Source: Acidobacteriota bacterium
GTDB taxonomy: Bacteria > Acidobacteriota > Thermoanaerobaculia > Gp7-AA8
Direction: 5' to 3'
Length of the DNA: 32,144 nucleotides
Assembly: GCA_021781455.1 (NCBI GenBank)
Contig: JAJXWV010000058.1
Span: 1-32,144 of the forward strand
Part shown: piece by piece, positions 7,630 through 18,996 of the stretch
Layout of the letters: each line of letters begins with the position of its first letter
Numbering within the stretch: position 1 is the first letter of the stretch
Translations under genes and position numbers: made by a program
The notes under the pieces: model-generated
Seen by the model: only the letters and a program-made list of their open reading frames with translations
Database searches by the model: none
What the model was told of the DNA's origin: nothing

Positions 7630-8925
7630 CTATTTCGCCGTCAGGTAGTCGATGGCCACGTGCGACATGGCCCTTACGCCTAACGCGAGGCCGCTCTCGT
7701 CCACGTAGAACAGCGGCGAGTGGTTCGACGCTGCCTCTTCCGCGGTCTCGTTCGCCGGCCTCGTGCCCAGCCAGAAGAACAGCCCCGGGACTTTCTGCTG
7801 ATAGAACGCAAAGTCCTCGGCGCCCAGGCTGGCGTGTGCGGTCATGACGTTCTGCGCGCCGGCCACGCGCCGCAGAGTCGGTGCCATCTTCTCCGTCAGT
7901 GCCGGATCGTTCCAGGTGATCGGATATCCGCGCTCGATCGTGACGTCGGCGGTCGCGCCGGCGCTCTTCGCGATGTTCTCGGCCGTCCGTTTGATCCGCA
8001 TGTGGATCTCGTCGCGCATCTTCGCGTCGAGCGAGCGGATCGTGCCGGTCATGTCGACTTCGTCCGGGATGATGTTGTTGCGCACGCCGCCGCGGATGAT
8101 GCCGATGGTGACGATCGAAGGAGCCAGCGACGAATCCACCTGCCGGCTGGGAATGGTCTGCAGGCCGAGGATGATCTGGGCGGCGACGACGATCGGATCG
8201 ACTCCCAGCCACGGGTAGGCGCCGTGCGTCTGTTTGCCGTGGACCTTGATCTTGAGCGTATCGACGGCCGCGAGCTCCGCGCCCGGTGTGAACGCGATCG
8301 TCTGCACGGGATAGCGGGAGGTGACGTGCAGGCCGAAGACCGCGTCGACCCTGGGATTGTCGAGCGCGCCCTCCTTCACCATCAGCTCCGCGCCTCCTTC
8401 CTCTCCCTCGGGCGCACCTTCTTCGGCGGGCTGAAAGAGGAACACGACTGTGCCGGGGATCTCCTTGCGAATCCCGGAGAGGACTTCGGCGACGCCGAGG
8501 AGGATGGCCACGTGCGCATCGTGTCCGCATGCGTGCATGACGCCGACTTCCTGGCCGTTGTAGGTCGTGCGCACCTTCGACTTGAAGGGCACGTCGACCT
8601 GTTCGGTGACCGGCAGCGCGTCCATGTCGGCGCGAAGAGCGACGACGCGGCCTGGCTTGCCGCCGCGGAGCACGCCGACGACGCCCGTGTGTGCGACTCC
8701 GGTCCGCGTTTCGATCCCGAGCTCGTGGAGGCGGTCTGCGACGAGCTTGGAGGTACGGAACTCGCGGTTGCCGAGCTCCGGATGCTCGTGAATGTCGCGG
8801 CGGCAGCTGATCACGGTCGATTCGGCCTTTGCCGCGGCCTGGTCAATCTGCCGGTCGAGGGTAGTGTCAGCGGAAAGAGTTGTCGTCATGAGTGCTCCTG
8901 CGAGAACGGCGATGGCGAATTTCAC
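7630..8925 (-). CDS. Secreted M20-family amidohydrolase
   Basis: A 431-residue metal-dependent amidohydrolase of the M20D group (hippurate hydrolase, IAA-amino-acid hydrolase, N-acyl-amino-acid deacylase). Visible metal ligands: Cys and His in HACGHDAH, the Glu pair in QPAEEG, His in GLHVTSRYP and the final His in SNHSPLFYVDE. The lid domain lies between (KIKVHGKQTHGAYPWLGVDP). With the GTG start at 8925 the protein begins with a signal peptide (KFAIAVLAGALMTTTLSA), so it should act in the periplasm. A TACACT hexamer 8 nt upstream supports that start. An ATG at 8889 with a good AGGAG site would remove the signal peptide and is the alternative. The substrate cannot be fixed from sequence. Confidence 0.85.
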   Translation of the reverse strand: MKFAIAVLAGALMTTTLSADTTLDRQIDQAAAKAESTVISCRRDIHEHPELGNREFRTSKLVADRLHELGIETRTGVAHTGVVGVLRGGKPGRVVALRADMDALPVTEQVDVPFKSKVRTTYNGQEVGVMHACGHDAHVAILLGVAEVLSGIRKEIPGTVVFLFQPAEEGAPEGEEGGAELMVKEGALDNPRVDAVFGLHVTSRYPVQTIAFTPGAELAAVDTLKIKVHGKQTHGAYPWLGVDPIVVAAQIILGLQTIPSRQVDSSLAPSIVTIGIIRGGVRNNIIPDEVDMTGTIRSLDAKMRDEIHMRIKRTAENIAKSAGATADVTIERGYPITWNDPALTEKMAPTLRRVAGAQNVMTAHASLGAEDFAFYQQKVPGLFFWLGTRPANETAEEAASNHSPLFYVDESGLALGVRAMSHVAIDYLTAK

Positions 8926-8933
8926 AGGCGGGG

Positions 8934-8939
8934 AGTGTA
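8934..8939 (-). promoter_or_regulatory. -10-like box of M20 gene
   Basis: On the minus strand this reads TACACT and ends 8 nt before the GTG at 8925. The same hexamer and spacing precede the M61 peptidase gene. No clear -35 is seen. Confidence 0.35.
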
Positions 8940-8971
8940 GTCGATCCACGGCACTCTGAGCCCCCACGGGG

Positions 8972-9277
8972 CTACTTCTGCACGATCTCCGTGCGCAGCG
9001 CTTCCGCTTTTTCGATCAGCTCGTCGAACCACTCCGCAAAGTGCGGCTCGCCACGATCGTCGGCCATGGCTTTGGTTCGCGCAGCCATGTCGATGAACTG
9101 GTCGATGTAGGTCCGCAGATCGTCGGAAGCGCCGTGGGCCAGGATGGTGGAGGACTGGTCCTGGAGAGCTTTGAGCGCCTGCACCGCTTGCGCGTACTCG
9201 TTGCTGAAGAACTCGAAATCGCCGCGCTGGTCGTCAGTGCGGTCACCTTCCGGTGGATTCGAATTTTCGTCAGACAT
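8972..9277 (-). CDS. Small acidic hypothetical protein
   Basis: A 101-residue protein that I do not recognise. It opens with a polar acidic segment (MSDENSNPPEGD) and then is mostly helical with regular acidic and hydrophobic residues (AQAVQALKALQDQ, LRTYIDQFIDMAARTKAMA, FAEWFDELIEKAEALRTEIVQ). There is no signal peptide, membrane segment or Cys. The pattern suggests a small helical-bundle cytosolic protein. Codon use is like the neighbours. The ATG at 9277 was chosen because the longer frame to 9466 runs through repeat-like low-complexity sequence. It lies 46 bp upstream of the M20 gene on the same strand and might be cotranscribed with it, though the M20 gene has its own -10-like box. Confidence 0.65.
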   Translation of the reverse strand: MSDENSNPPEGDRTDDQRGDFEFFSNEYAQAVQALKALQDQSSTILAHGASDDLRTYIDQFIDMAARTKAMADDRGEPHFAEWFDELIEKAEALRTEIVQK

Positions 9278-9317
9278 GGTGATCGAACTCGAGTGTGCGG
9301 ATTTTGGGCCATGGTGA

Positions 9318-9581
9318 GCGGGTTCCTCGGGTTCCTCGGTTCCGCGGTGGGCTCTACACCCGGTCGTCCTGCAGCAGCCGACCGACGATCTGCACCTCAT
9401 CGACGCGACGCTCGACAAGATCGCCGCATCGAGCATCGGCCTGCGGCGGGATGAGATGCAACACACACGCGAGATGATCGACGAAATTTATTCGTTTCTC
9501 GCTGAAGCGGCCCAATTCTCCGCCGGGAAGGGAGGTGGCGGGGGTGGCCCCAAGCGCGTCGCGATGGCGCCACTCCACTGA
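9318..9581 (+). pseudogene. Start-less open frame, probable gene remnant
   Basis: The frame is open from the TGA at 9315-9317 to the TGA at 9579-9581. Its translation looks protein-like (VVLQQPTDDLHLIDATLDK, then REMIDEIYSFLAEAAQF, then a glycine run), and third positions are GC-rich as in real genes here. It has no ATG, GTG or TTG before the ATG at 9456, and its upstream end is a GGTTCCTCG word repeat (9331-9346). Either the 5' end was lost or replaced by the repeat, or a 41-residue protein starts at 9456. No family is recognised. The remaining gap, 9582-9862, shows no supportable gene. Confidence 0.3.
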
Positions 9582-9862
9582 TCGGAGCCGCTTCGACACG
9601 TCCGAGCTTCCGACGGCCGCGGCAAGGCAGTAGTGCGGGACGCAGATTGGACGGGGAGAGAGCGCGGAGGGCAGAGCGCAGATGGGTTGCGGGGCGGCTG
9701 GCGAGAGTGTTGAATGTTCGAATGCGCTTGTCCCTTGTGCTGGCAGTCATTGCGATCCGCGACCCGGAACCGTCGCTGGCAAACCGGTCCCGGTGATCAT
9801 GAAGGTCACTCTGAATTTCAGGCTGCCATCGGAGAAGCAGTGACTGCCTCGTCCGCACTCCC

Positions 9863-10372
9863 ATGCGCATCGGACTGATCTCGGACACGCACGGGCTGCT
9901 GCGGCCGGAAGTGTGCGAAGCGTTCGCGCGCGTCGACCACATCCTGCACGCCGGCGACATCGGCGGCGAGCGCATCCTCGATTCGCTGCGCGAGCTGGCA
10001 CCGGTGACCGCAGTTCCCGGCAACGTCGACGGCGCGAGCGGCCACGACGTCGTGCGCGTCACGCTCGGCGATCTCAGGATCCTGCTGACGCACATCCTTC
10101 CGCGTCCGGCTGAACCGTCGCCGGAGGTGCTGCAGTCGCTGGCGGGCGAACAGGCCGACGTGGTGCTGTTTGGCCACAGCCATCTGCCGCATGACGAGCA
10201 CGTGGGCGGCGTCTGGTATCTCAACCCCGCCAGCGCAGGGCCGCGGCGTTTCGACTATCCGGTTTCCGTGGCGATCCTGGAGAGCAGGCGCGGGAAGTGG
10301 ACGGCGTGGCACGTGCCGCTCGACGAGCGGTCGGCTGCAGAGCTGCAGCAGCGAATGAACCAGATACGATGA
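9863..10372 (+). CDS. YfcE/MJ0936-type metallophosphoesterase
   Basis: A 169-residue calcineurin-like phosphoesterase of the YfcE/MJ0936 group. All metal-binding motifs are present in order: SDTHG (residues 7-11), HAGDIGG, GNVDG (GNCD in many relatives), LLTH and FGHSHLPH, followed by NPASAG in place of the common NPGS. Family members hydrolyse phosphodiesters in vitro with Mn or Ni; the cell substrate is generally unknown. The length is typical. The start at 9863 is fixed by the MRIGLISDTHG opening. A REPIN-like element begins two bases after the stop codon. Confidence 0.88.
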   Translation: MRIGLISDTHGLLRPEVCEAFARVDHILHAGDIGGERILDSLRELAPVTAVPGNVDGASGHDVVRVTLGDLRILLTHILPRPAEPSPEVLQSLAGEQADVVLFGHSHLPHDEHVGGVWYLNPASAGPRRFDYPVSVAILESRRGKWTAWHVPLDERSAAELQQRMNQIR

Positions 10373-10373
10373 A

Positions 10374-10486
10374 GGAGTGCCGGCATCCTGCCGGCCGGTG
10401 CCCGGGCATCCTGCCCGGGCACTTCAAAGACTCAAAAAAAGTCGCCGGCCTGGAAGCCCGGCGACCGGCCGGCAGGATGCCGGCAC
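10374..10486. repeat. REPIN-like inverted pair of REP palindromes
   Basis: The perfect 22-bp outer arms are 10377-10398 and 10465-10486. The left arm is preceded by a GGAG foot (10374-10377). Internal hairpins: GTGCCCGGGCA/TGCCCGGGCAC (10398-10422, loop TCC) and GTCGCCGG/CCGGCGAC (10441-10448 with 10458-10465). The right foot has decayed (CCCC for CTCC). The layout is that of two REP sequences in inverted orientation; no RAYT transposase is in the window. Confidence 0.8.
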
Positions 10487-10607
10487 CCCCGTGATGTGCT
10501 TGCTGAGGAGGGTCTTAGGTCCAGCAATCACGGCGTTACGTGAGATCGTGACTTCGTTGCGTCTGAAGCAACGCGTCGCAGCCACGAGGTTGAGCACGCC
10601 GCGTGCT

Positions 10608-10613
10608 TATAAT
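10608..10613 (+). promoter_or_regulatory. -10 box of lolD-clpC unit
   Basis: A perfect TATAAT ending 8 nt before the lolD ATG at 10622, so the mRNA would start at or within one or two bases of the ATG. No -35 match lies at 17 nt. There is no ribosome-binding sequence in front of lolD, which fits leaderless translation. Confidence 0.5.
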
Positions 10614-10621
10614 CGGCGGCG

Positions 10622-11281
10622 ATGGCCTTTCTCGAAGCACACAGCCTTTCGAAAACCTACCGCGACGCGGAGGTACCGGTCGACGTGTTCGAGTCGCTCG
10701 AGCTGAACGTCGAGGAAGGCGAAATGGTCGCGGTGGTCGGGCCTTCGGGCATCGGCAAATCGACGCTGCTGCATCTTCTGGGCGGGCTCGATCGGCCGGA
10801 CGGCGGGACCGTCCACGTCGAGCAGCGCGAGCTGACGGTGATGACCAACGACGAGCTGGCGCGCTTCCGGAATCGAAATGTCGGATTCGTTTTTCAGTTC
10901 CACCACCTCCTCCCCGAATTCACGGCCGTCGAGAACGTGGCCATGCCCGGCTGGATCGGAAGAATTCCCAAGGACGAGGCGTTGAAAAAAGCGGCGGCAC
11001 TGCTCACAGAACTGGGCCTGGAAGCGCGCACACAGCACTTCCCCAATCAGCTCTCCGGCGGCGAACAGCAACGGGTGGCCATCGCGCGAGCGCTCCTGAC
11101 CGACCCGCTTCTGTTTCTTGCGGACGAGCCGACCGGGAACCTCGACCTCGAGACGAGCGAACGGGTCTTCGATCTGATGCGCGAGTGCCACCGCAAACGC
11201 AACCTGACCTCGGTCATCGTGACTCACAACCCGGAGTTGGCACGTCGCTGCGATCGAGTATTCGAAATGAAGCAGCGATAG
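10622..11281 (+). CDS. lolD: LolD-type lipoprotein-release ABC ATPase
   Basis: A 219-residue ABC ATPase of the LolD/MacB group. Walker [10 protein letters not shown] (about residues 40-48), the LolD-typical [21 protein letters not shown], signature [15 protein letters not shown] (about 145), Walker [12 protein letters not shown] and the switch His in VIVTHN are present. LolD drives transfer of outer-membrane lipoproteins from the inner membrane to LolA, together with the membrane proteins LolC/E. No lolC/E gene is adjacent, so its partner must be elsewhere, and a FtsE- or MacB-like role cannot be fully excluded. It sits 8 bp upstream of clpC in the same direction and is probably cotranscribed with it. 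Confidence 0.88.
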   Translation: MAFLEAHSLSKTYRDAEVPVDVFESLELNVEEGEMVAVVGPSGIGKSTLLHLLGGLDRPDGGTVHVEQRELTVMTNDELARFRNRNVGFVFQFHHLLPEFTAVENVAMPGWIGRIPKDEALKKAAALLTELGLEARTQHFPNQLSGGEQQRVAIARALLTDPLLFLADEPTGNLDLETSERVFDLMRECHRKRNLTSVIVTHNPELARRCDRVFEMKQR

Positions 11282-11289
11282 AATTGACT

Positions 11290-13722
<2,433 letters not shown>

Positions 13723-13734
13723 GACTGAGTCTTC

Positions 13735-13874
13735 GGAGTGCCGGCTTCCAGCCGGCCGGCCGCCGGGCATCCTGCCCGGCGTTTTTGTTTTGGAGTGCGG
13801 CCCTGCAGTCGCCGCTTTGAGAAAAGTCGCCGGGCTGGAAGCCCGGCGACCGGCCGGCAGGATGCCGGCACTCC
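13735..13874. repeat. REPIN-like inverted pair after clpC
   Basis: The left arm starts with a GGAG foot (13735-13738) and the right arm ends in CTCC (13871-13874). The 25 bases at 13850-13874 are identical to those at 298-322. The inner words are GGCATCCTGCC and GGCTGGAAGCC types. The left half includes the clpC terminator. The spacer (13793-13820) holds another GGAGTGC start. Confidence 0.85.
13761..13791 (+). terminator. Rho-independent terminator of clpC
   Basis: CGCCGGGCA (13761-13769), loop TCC, TGCCCGGCG (13773-13781), then TTTTTGTTTT. A perfect 9-bp GC stem with a T-run, 38 bp after the clpC stop. It is part of the REPIN-like element, so the repeat seems to have been put to use as a terminator. 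Confidence 0.85.
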
Positions 13875-13881
13875 ATCAGTC

Positions 13882-14700
13882 CTACTGCAGCAGCGGCACC
13901 GCGAGGGTCGACCAGCTGTCGCCGGTGACGTTGTCGGCGGTCGATCCGTAGGCCGCCCACTTGTTTGTCGGGCCCGGCGCCGTGGTCGGCGGCGGCACCC
14001 GCGGCGTGATCGTGATCTGCAGGACCTTCGAGGAAAAATTCTGAAGCGGCACCTGCAGCATCGCCATCGGCGGTACCGTCAGCGTCGTCTGGACGGGTGC
14101 GAAGGTCGGATCGTCGGTGCTTTGCACGATGTCGAACGTGCGGGGGTATCCGCTATCCAGATTCACGATGCCGACGTTCGTTCGAAAGCGGGAGTCGATG
14201 TGCTGACCGAGAATGAGCACGTGGGGTGCGGGATCGAGCTCTGCGACGGCCACCACGGGAAGCGTTTGCGAGACGGAGCCCGAGGGTTGGAAACCTGGCG
14301 CAGAAGTCCAGATTCGCACGGTCGGGTACAGCTGAGCGCCGCTGTCCGGATCGTTGGTGCCCGTCACTCCGCTGACCAGAATCGCGCCGAGTCCGGTCTG
14401 CTCCATGACCTCCGTCGCGAAATCTTCTGAAGCGATTTCGCTGTAGGCCGGAACGGTCACGTACTTCGGCGCGGGAATCGGTGTCGTGCTGCTCGGTGTG
14501 TTGGGAATCCACTGCAGCTGCACCCGCTGATCGGTCCCGCGAAAATTCGTGAGCGTGATGTCGGATCGGAAGTAGGTACCGTTCGCGCCAGCCAGTGCTC
14601 CGGCGGCCGGGATCAGAATCTGGCTCGTGGGACCGCGGAGCTGCGCGGCGGCGGCAGAGGCACACAAACAGATGGCCAGGAACACGGATGTTTGTCGCAT
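13882..14700 (-). CDS. Secreted protein of unknown function
   Basis: A 272-residue exported protein. A clean signal peptide (RQTSVFLAICLCASAAAAQ) is followed by a beta-rich mature part with no catalytic motif that I recognise. Its opening (QILIPAAGALAGANGTYFRSDITLTNF) is of a kind I associate with families of secreted proteins abundant in Acidobacteriota, with text such as 'D..L.N......V.L.WIP'. The later segment FRTNVGIVNLDSGYPRTFDI repeats the same theme, suggesting two related beta-sandwich modules. It may be a surface or extracellular adhesive protein; that is speculation. A TAGCCT hexamer (14707-14712) ends 6 nt before the ATG. It ends 7 bp from the REPIN-like element and is convergent with clpC. 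Confidence 0.75.
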   Translation of the reverse strand: MRQTSVFLAICLCASAAAAQLRGPTSQILIPAAGALAGANGTYFRSDITLTNFRGTDQRVQLQWIPNTPSSTTPIPAPKYVTVPAYSEIASEDFATEVMEQTGLGAILVSGVTGTNDPDSGAQLYPTVRIWTSAPGFQPSGSVSQTLPVVAVAELDPAPHVLILGQHIDSRFRTNVGIVNLDSGYPRTFDIVQSTDDPTFAPVQTTLTVPPMAMLQVPLQNFSSKVLQITITPRVPPPTTAPGPTNKWAAYGSTADNVTGDSWSTLAVPLLQ

Positions 14701-14898
14701 GCGCCGAGGCTACCAAGGGCGGCGCCCGACGAGCTGGCGGATTCGACCCAGCCCGGCGGTGGCGACAATCACCTCCGGCGATGGCCTGGAGTCACGCACC
14801 GGCTCCCCGAGGTCGCGTCACTCTTTTCCTGGTCGGATTTTCCTGTTGTTCACATGAATCATTTGACTGCAGTGCCGGCCAGCCCGAAATTTGAGTGC

Positions 14899-14913
14899 GG
14901 CGGATCCTCCGCC
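14899..14913 (+). repeat. Short hairpin before TPR gene
   Basis: GGCGGA-TCC-TCCGCC, a perfect 6-bp stem ending two bases before the ATG at 14916. A TTGACT (14863-14868) with GAAATT 17 nt later is a weak promoter candidate upstream. The hairpin could affect translation initiation. Confidence 0.4.
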
Positions 14914-14915
14914 AA

Positions 14916-15398
14916 ATGGGTCCGAAAAAACAGGATGGAGATGGCGATGCCGGCGTGGCCACGCACGCGGCGGCTGCGCCCGCAAGCGACATGAGCCAAG
15001 CCATGCACCATCAGCCCGACTTCATCGACCTGCGCATCCGCGCCGAGTTCCTCGACCTCTGCGGCGAACATGACACCGCCGCGGAGCTCCGGGAGCGCTC
15101 CATGGCCATCGCGCGCGAGGTCGACCTCAACTGCTACGCCTACCAGCTCCTGTGGCGGGGACGGGTCGACGAGTCACTGGAGCTGCTGCACACGAACGCG
15201 GCCGCCCATCCCGATTCGTGGAACGTGTACGACAGCCTCGGCGAGGTCTACGCGGCCAGCGGCGACATCGAACGGGCGATCGATTACTACGCACGGGCGC
15301 TCTCGATGGTCGACGGCGAAGAGGTGCCGGCTGCGCGGATCGCCACGGCGCTGTCGGCGCTCAACGCCCGGCGTGCCACCGCCCAAATGGTCTCGTAG
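14916..15398 (+). CDS. Small TPR-repeat protein
   Basis: A 160-residue cytosolic protein. The C-terminal half holds a good tetratricopeptide unit (WNVYDSLGEVYAASGDIER, then AIDYYARALSM), preceded by a weaker one (YQLLWRGRVDESLELLHTN). The N-terminal part (about residues 1-30) is polar with an Ala-rich stretch and may be disordered. TPRs mediate protein contacts; no partner is evident. The start is uncertain: a GTG at 14895 overlaps the probable promoter and hairpin, and a later ATG at 14991 begins just before the helical part. I chose 14916. It is followed by a word palindrome and then the M61 peptidase gene. Confidence 0.65.
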   Translation: MGPKKQDGDGDAGVATHAAAAPASDMSQAMHHQPDFIDLRIRAEFLDLCGEHDTAAELRERSMAIAREVDLNCYAYQLLWRGRVDESLELLHTNAAAHPDSWNVYDSLGEVYAASGDIERAIDYYARALSMVDGEEVPAARIATALSALNARRATAQMVS

Positions 15399-15402
15399 CC
15401 GA

Positions 15403-15476
15403 TCGCGGGGCCACGAGGTTGCGAGGTCACGGGTGAGGCGGGGGGAACGCTTCCTCGCAACCTCGGGGTCCCGCGA
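15403..15476. repeat. Word palindrome (GAGGTTGCGAGG type)
   Basis: CGAGGTTGCGAGG (15414-15426) pairs exactly with CCTCGCAACCTCG (15453-15465). The outer TCGCGGG (15403-15409) pairs with CCCGCGA (15470-15476). It lies between the TPR and M61 genes. A tandem CCGTTGAGCG pair follows at 15491-15510. Confidence 0.8.
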
Positions 15477-15538
15477 CCAACCGAGCTCCGCCGTTGAGCG
15501 CCGTTGAGCGCCCATGACCGGGGGCCGCTCGAACCCGC

Positions 15539-15544
15539 TACACT
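15539..15544 (+). promoter_or_regulatory. -10-like box of M61 gene
   Basis: TACACT ending 8 nt before the ATG at 15553. A TGACCG at 15515-15520 is an imperfect -35 at 18 nt. The spacing fits a leaderless transcript. Confidence 0.35.
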
Positions 15545-15552
15545 TTGCGCCC

Positions 15553-17418
15553 ATGCGAAAACTGCGGGTCCTCTTCTTCTGTGCCGCGTTCTTTCTCGCG
15601 CAGATCGCCTCCGCTGCTTCGATCCGTCTGCTCGTCGATGCCACCGATGCGCCTCACCGGGTCCTGCACGCGCATTTGGTCATCCCGGTCCGACCGGGTC
15701 CGGCCACGCTCTGGTATCCAAAGTGGATTCCGGGCGAGCACGGGCCGACCGGGCCGCTGACGCAGGTGGCGGGGCTGAAGATCACGGCGAACGGCGCGCC
15801 GCTTTCGTGGTCGCGCGATCTGCGCGACATGTACGCGTTCCACGTCGACGTGCCGAAGGGCGCAACGGAGCTGGCCGTCGATCTCGATTTTCTCGATCCG
15901 GTCGCGGGGGGGCAATTCACGGCGGGTGGATCGATGACGCCGCAGCTCGCCGTCATCAGCTGGAACACGGTCCTGCTTTATCCGGCGGCCGCGAGCTCCG
16001 AAGATCTGACCTACGAGGCGACCCTTCGCCTGCCTGCCGGCTGGCGGTACGCGACGGCGTTGACCACAGTCTCCGCGAGCGGAGGCGAGATCCATTTCGC
16101 GCCCCTTACCCTGACGCACCTGATCGATTCGCCGGTGCTCGCCGCCGTGCACCTGCGCAAGGCCGACATCCCGAGCACCAGTCCCTTTCCGCATCACATC
16201 GACATCGCCGCGGACAGTGACGCCGCCACCGTGACGCCGGACGACTTTGCCGCGAAGTACGGCCGGCTCGTGGAGGAGGAGCGTGCCGCGTTTGGTGCCG
16301 AGCACTTCCGCCATTACGACTGGCTGCTGACGCTCAGCAACAGCGTGGCCCATTTCGGCCTCGAGCATCACGAGTCGAGCGATGACCGCACCGATGAAGA
16401 CACGCTCGGCGGGCAGGCCACGCGGTACGGCCTGGCGGAGCTGCTCGCCCACGAGTACACGCATTCGTGGAACGGGAAATATCGCCGTCCGGCCGGGCTG
16501 GCCGTTCCGAATTACGACGTGCCGATGACTGGCGAGCTGCTGTGGGTCTACGAAGGTCTCACCGAGTTCCTCGGTTACCTGATGCCGGCTCGCGCCGGTC
16601 TCTATCCGATCGACTACTACCGCGAGAGCGTCGCGGAGATCGCGTCGACCTACACGAACCGGCCGGGCCGCGCCTGGCGTCCGCTCGTCGATACGGCCGT
16701 GGACGCGCAAGACCTTTATGGCGCGCCGTCCGCATGGGCGTCTTATCGCCGCAGCGTCGACTTCTACGACGAGGGTCTTCTGCTGTGGCTCGACGTCGAC
16801 ATGACCATCCGCAAACTGACCGCCGACAAGCGTTCGCTCGACGATTTCCTCAGGCATTTCTACGGCGGACCCGACGGCGACCCGGTCGTCAAGCCGTACA
16901 CGTTCGACGATGTGGTTCGCGCCCTCAACGACGTCGCGCCGAACGACTGGGCGGCGTTTCTCAACGCGCGGCTGCAGTCGACGTCATCCGCGCCGACGGG
17001 CGGGCTGGAATCGAGTGGATGGAAGCTCGCCTACGACGACCTGCCGAATGCCGCGCTGGAGGCGCACGAGAAGCGCAACAAGAACATCGACGCCACTGCG
17101 ACACTGGGTCTGGTCGTGCACGACGACGGCCGGATCGAGGACGTCATTCCAGGCGGTCCGGCGGCGAAAGCTGCGCTCGTCCCCGGCGCGATGATCCTCG
17201 CCGTGAATGGCCGGCGTTTCACGCCTGATCTGTTCCGGGCGGCCATCAAGGAGTCGAACAAGAGCACCTCGCCGATCCAGGTCATCGACGAGTCGGAGGA
17301 TTTCGTGACCGTGACCTCGATCGACTATCACGGTGGCGCGCGCTATCCCCACCTCGTGCGCATCGAGGGCACTCCCGACCGTATGGCCCAGATGGTCGCG
17401 TCGCGGGTGAAGAAGTAG
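15553..17418 (+). CDS. Secreted M61-family metallopeptidase with PDZ domain
   Basis: A 621-residue exported peptidase of the M61 (glycyl aminopeptidase) family. A signal peptide (RKLRVLFFCAAFFLAQIASAA) is followed by the N-terminal beta domain with LWYPKWIPGEHGPTGP, typical of M61. The catalytic HEYTHSWNGKYRRP has zinc ligands H300 and H304 and base E301; the third ligand is E334 in VYEGLTEF. A C-terminal PDZ domain (about residues 510-600) includes LGLVVHDDGRIEDVIPGGPAAKAAL. Family members release N-terminal Gly/Ala or act as broad aminopeptidases in the periplasm. All catalytic residues are present, so it should be active. It is transcribed alone from a close -10-like box and is convergent with the GH1 gene. 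Confidence 0.9.
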   Translation: MRKLRVLFFCAAFFLAQIASAASIRLLVDATDAPHRVLHAHLVIPVRPGPATLWYPKWIPGEHGPTGPLTQVAGLKITANGAPLSWSRDLRDMYAFHVDVPKGATELAVDLDFLDPVAGGQFTAGGSMTPQLAVISWNTVLLYPAAASSEDLTYEATLRLPAGWRYATALTTVSASGGEIHFAPLTLTHLIDSPVLAAVHLRKADIPSTSPFPHHIDIAADSDAATVTPDDFAAKYGRLVEEERAAFGAEHFRHYDWLLTLSNSVAHFGLEHHESSDDRTDEDTLGGQATRYGLAELLAHEYTHSWNGKYRRPAGLAVPNYDVPMTGELLWVYEGLTEFLGYLMPARAGLYPIDYYRESVAEIASTYTNRPGRAWRPLVDTAVDAQDLYGAPSAWASYRRSVDFYDEGLLLWLDVDMTIRKLTADKRSLDDFLRHFYGGPDGDPVVKPYTFDDVVRALNDVAPNDWAAFLNARLQSTSSAPTGGLESSGWKLAYDDLPNAALEAHEKRNKNIDATATLGLVVHDDGRIEDVIPGGPAAKAALVPGAMILAVNGRRFTPDLFRAAIKESNKSTSPIQVIDESEDFVTVTSIDYHGGARYPHLVRIEGTPDRMAQMVASRVKK

Positions 17419-17434
17419 AGGGGGCGAACCGTCA

Positions 17435-17463
17435 GGGGGGACAGGCTGGAAAGCCTGTCCTAC
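17435..17463. repeat. Hairpin repeat (GGACAGGCT type)
   Basis: GGACAGGCT (17439-17447), loop GGAA, AGCCTGTCC (17452-17460). The same 22-base hairpin occurs inside malG at 26766-26787. It lies in the 52 bp between two convergent genes and may end transcription in both directions. Confidence 0.8.
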
Positions 17464-17470
17464 ACCGGAC

Positions 17471-18811
<1,341 letters not shown>

Positions 18812-18929
18812 CCCTTCACTCCGGTCTCGCGCGCGACGCATTGCGGGCGGCGGTGGTCGCGGCGGGTGAAGTTCTTGCAGCGGTCGCGCCCGGTTGAAAA
18901 GGAGCCGCCCGTGACGGGTGAAAACCGTG

Positions 18930-18981
18930 TTGACACGCCCTTCATTGTGCAGTAGCGTTGGCCGGAATGTAAACGGTTACA
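18930..18981. promoter_or_regulatory. Divergent promoters with one LacI-type operator
   Basis: TGTAAACGGTTACA (18968-18981) is a 14-bp palindrome with a CG centre, the standard LacI-family operator form. Plus strand: TTGACA (18930-18935), 17 nt, TAGCGT (18953-18958), placing the operator just downstream of the lacI transcription start. Minus strand: TTTACA (the complement of 18968-18973) lies 18 nt before CACAAT (the complement of 18944-18949), a promoter for the GH1 gene whose -35 is inside the operator. One bound dimer could therefore repress both directions. Confidence 0.65.
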
Positions 18982-18996
18982 TCGAGAGTGATTTTG

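Noticed and set aside
9582-9862. Small plus-strand frame starting at 9721 with a hydrophobic opening
   Set aside because: Only 24 codons, no ribosome site and no conserved features.
10398-10422. 11-bp hairpin after the YfcE-like gene as a rho-independent terminator
   Set aside because: It is followed by ACTTCAAAG rather than a T-run on the plus strand; kept only as part of the REPIN-like element.
15538-16857. Minus-strand 439-codon frame inside the M61 gene
   Set aside because: The plus strand has the signal peptide, zinc motif and PDZ domain; the minus frame has none of the features of a real protein.
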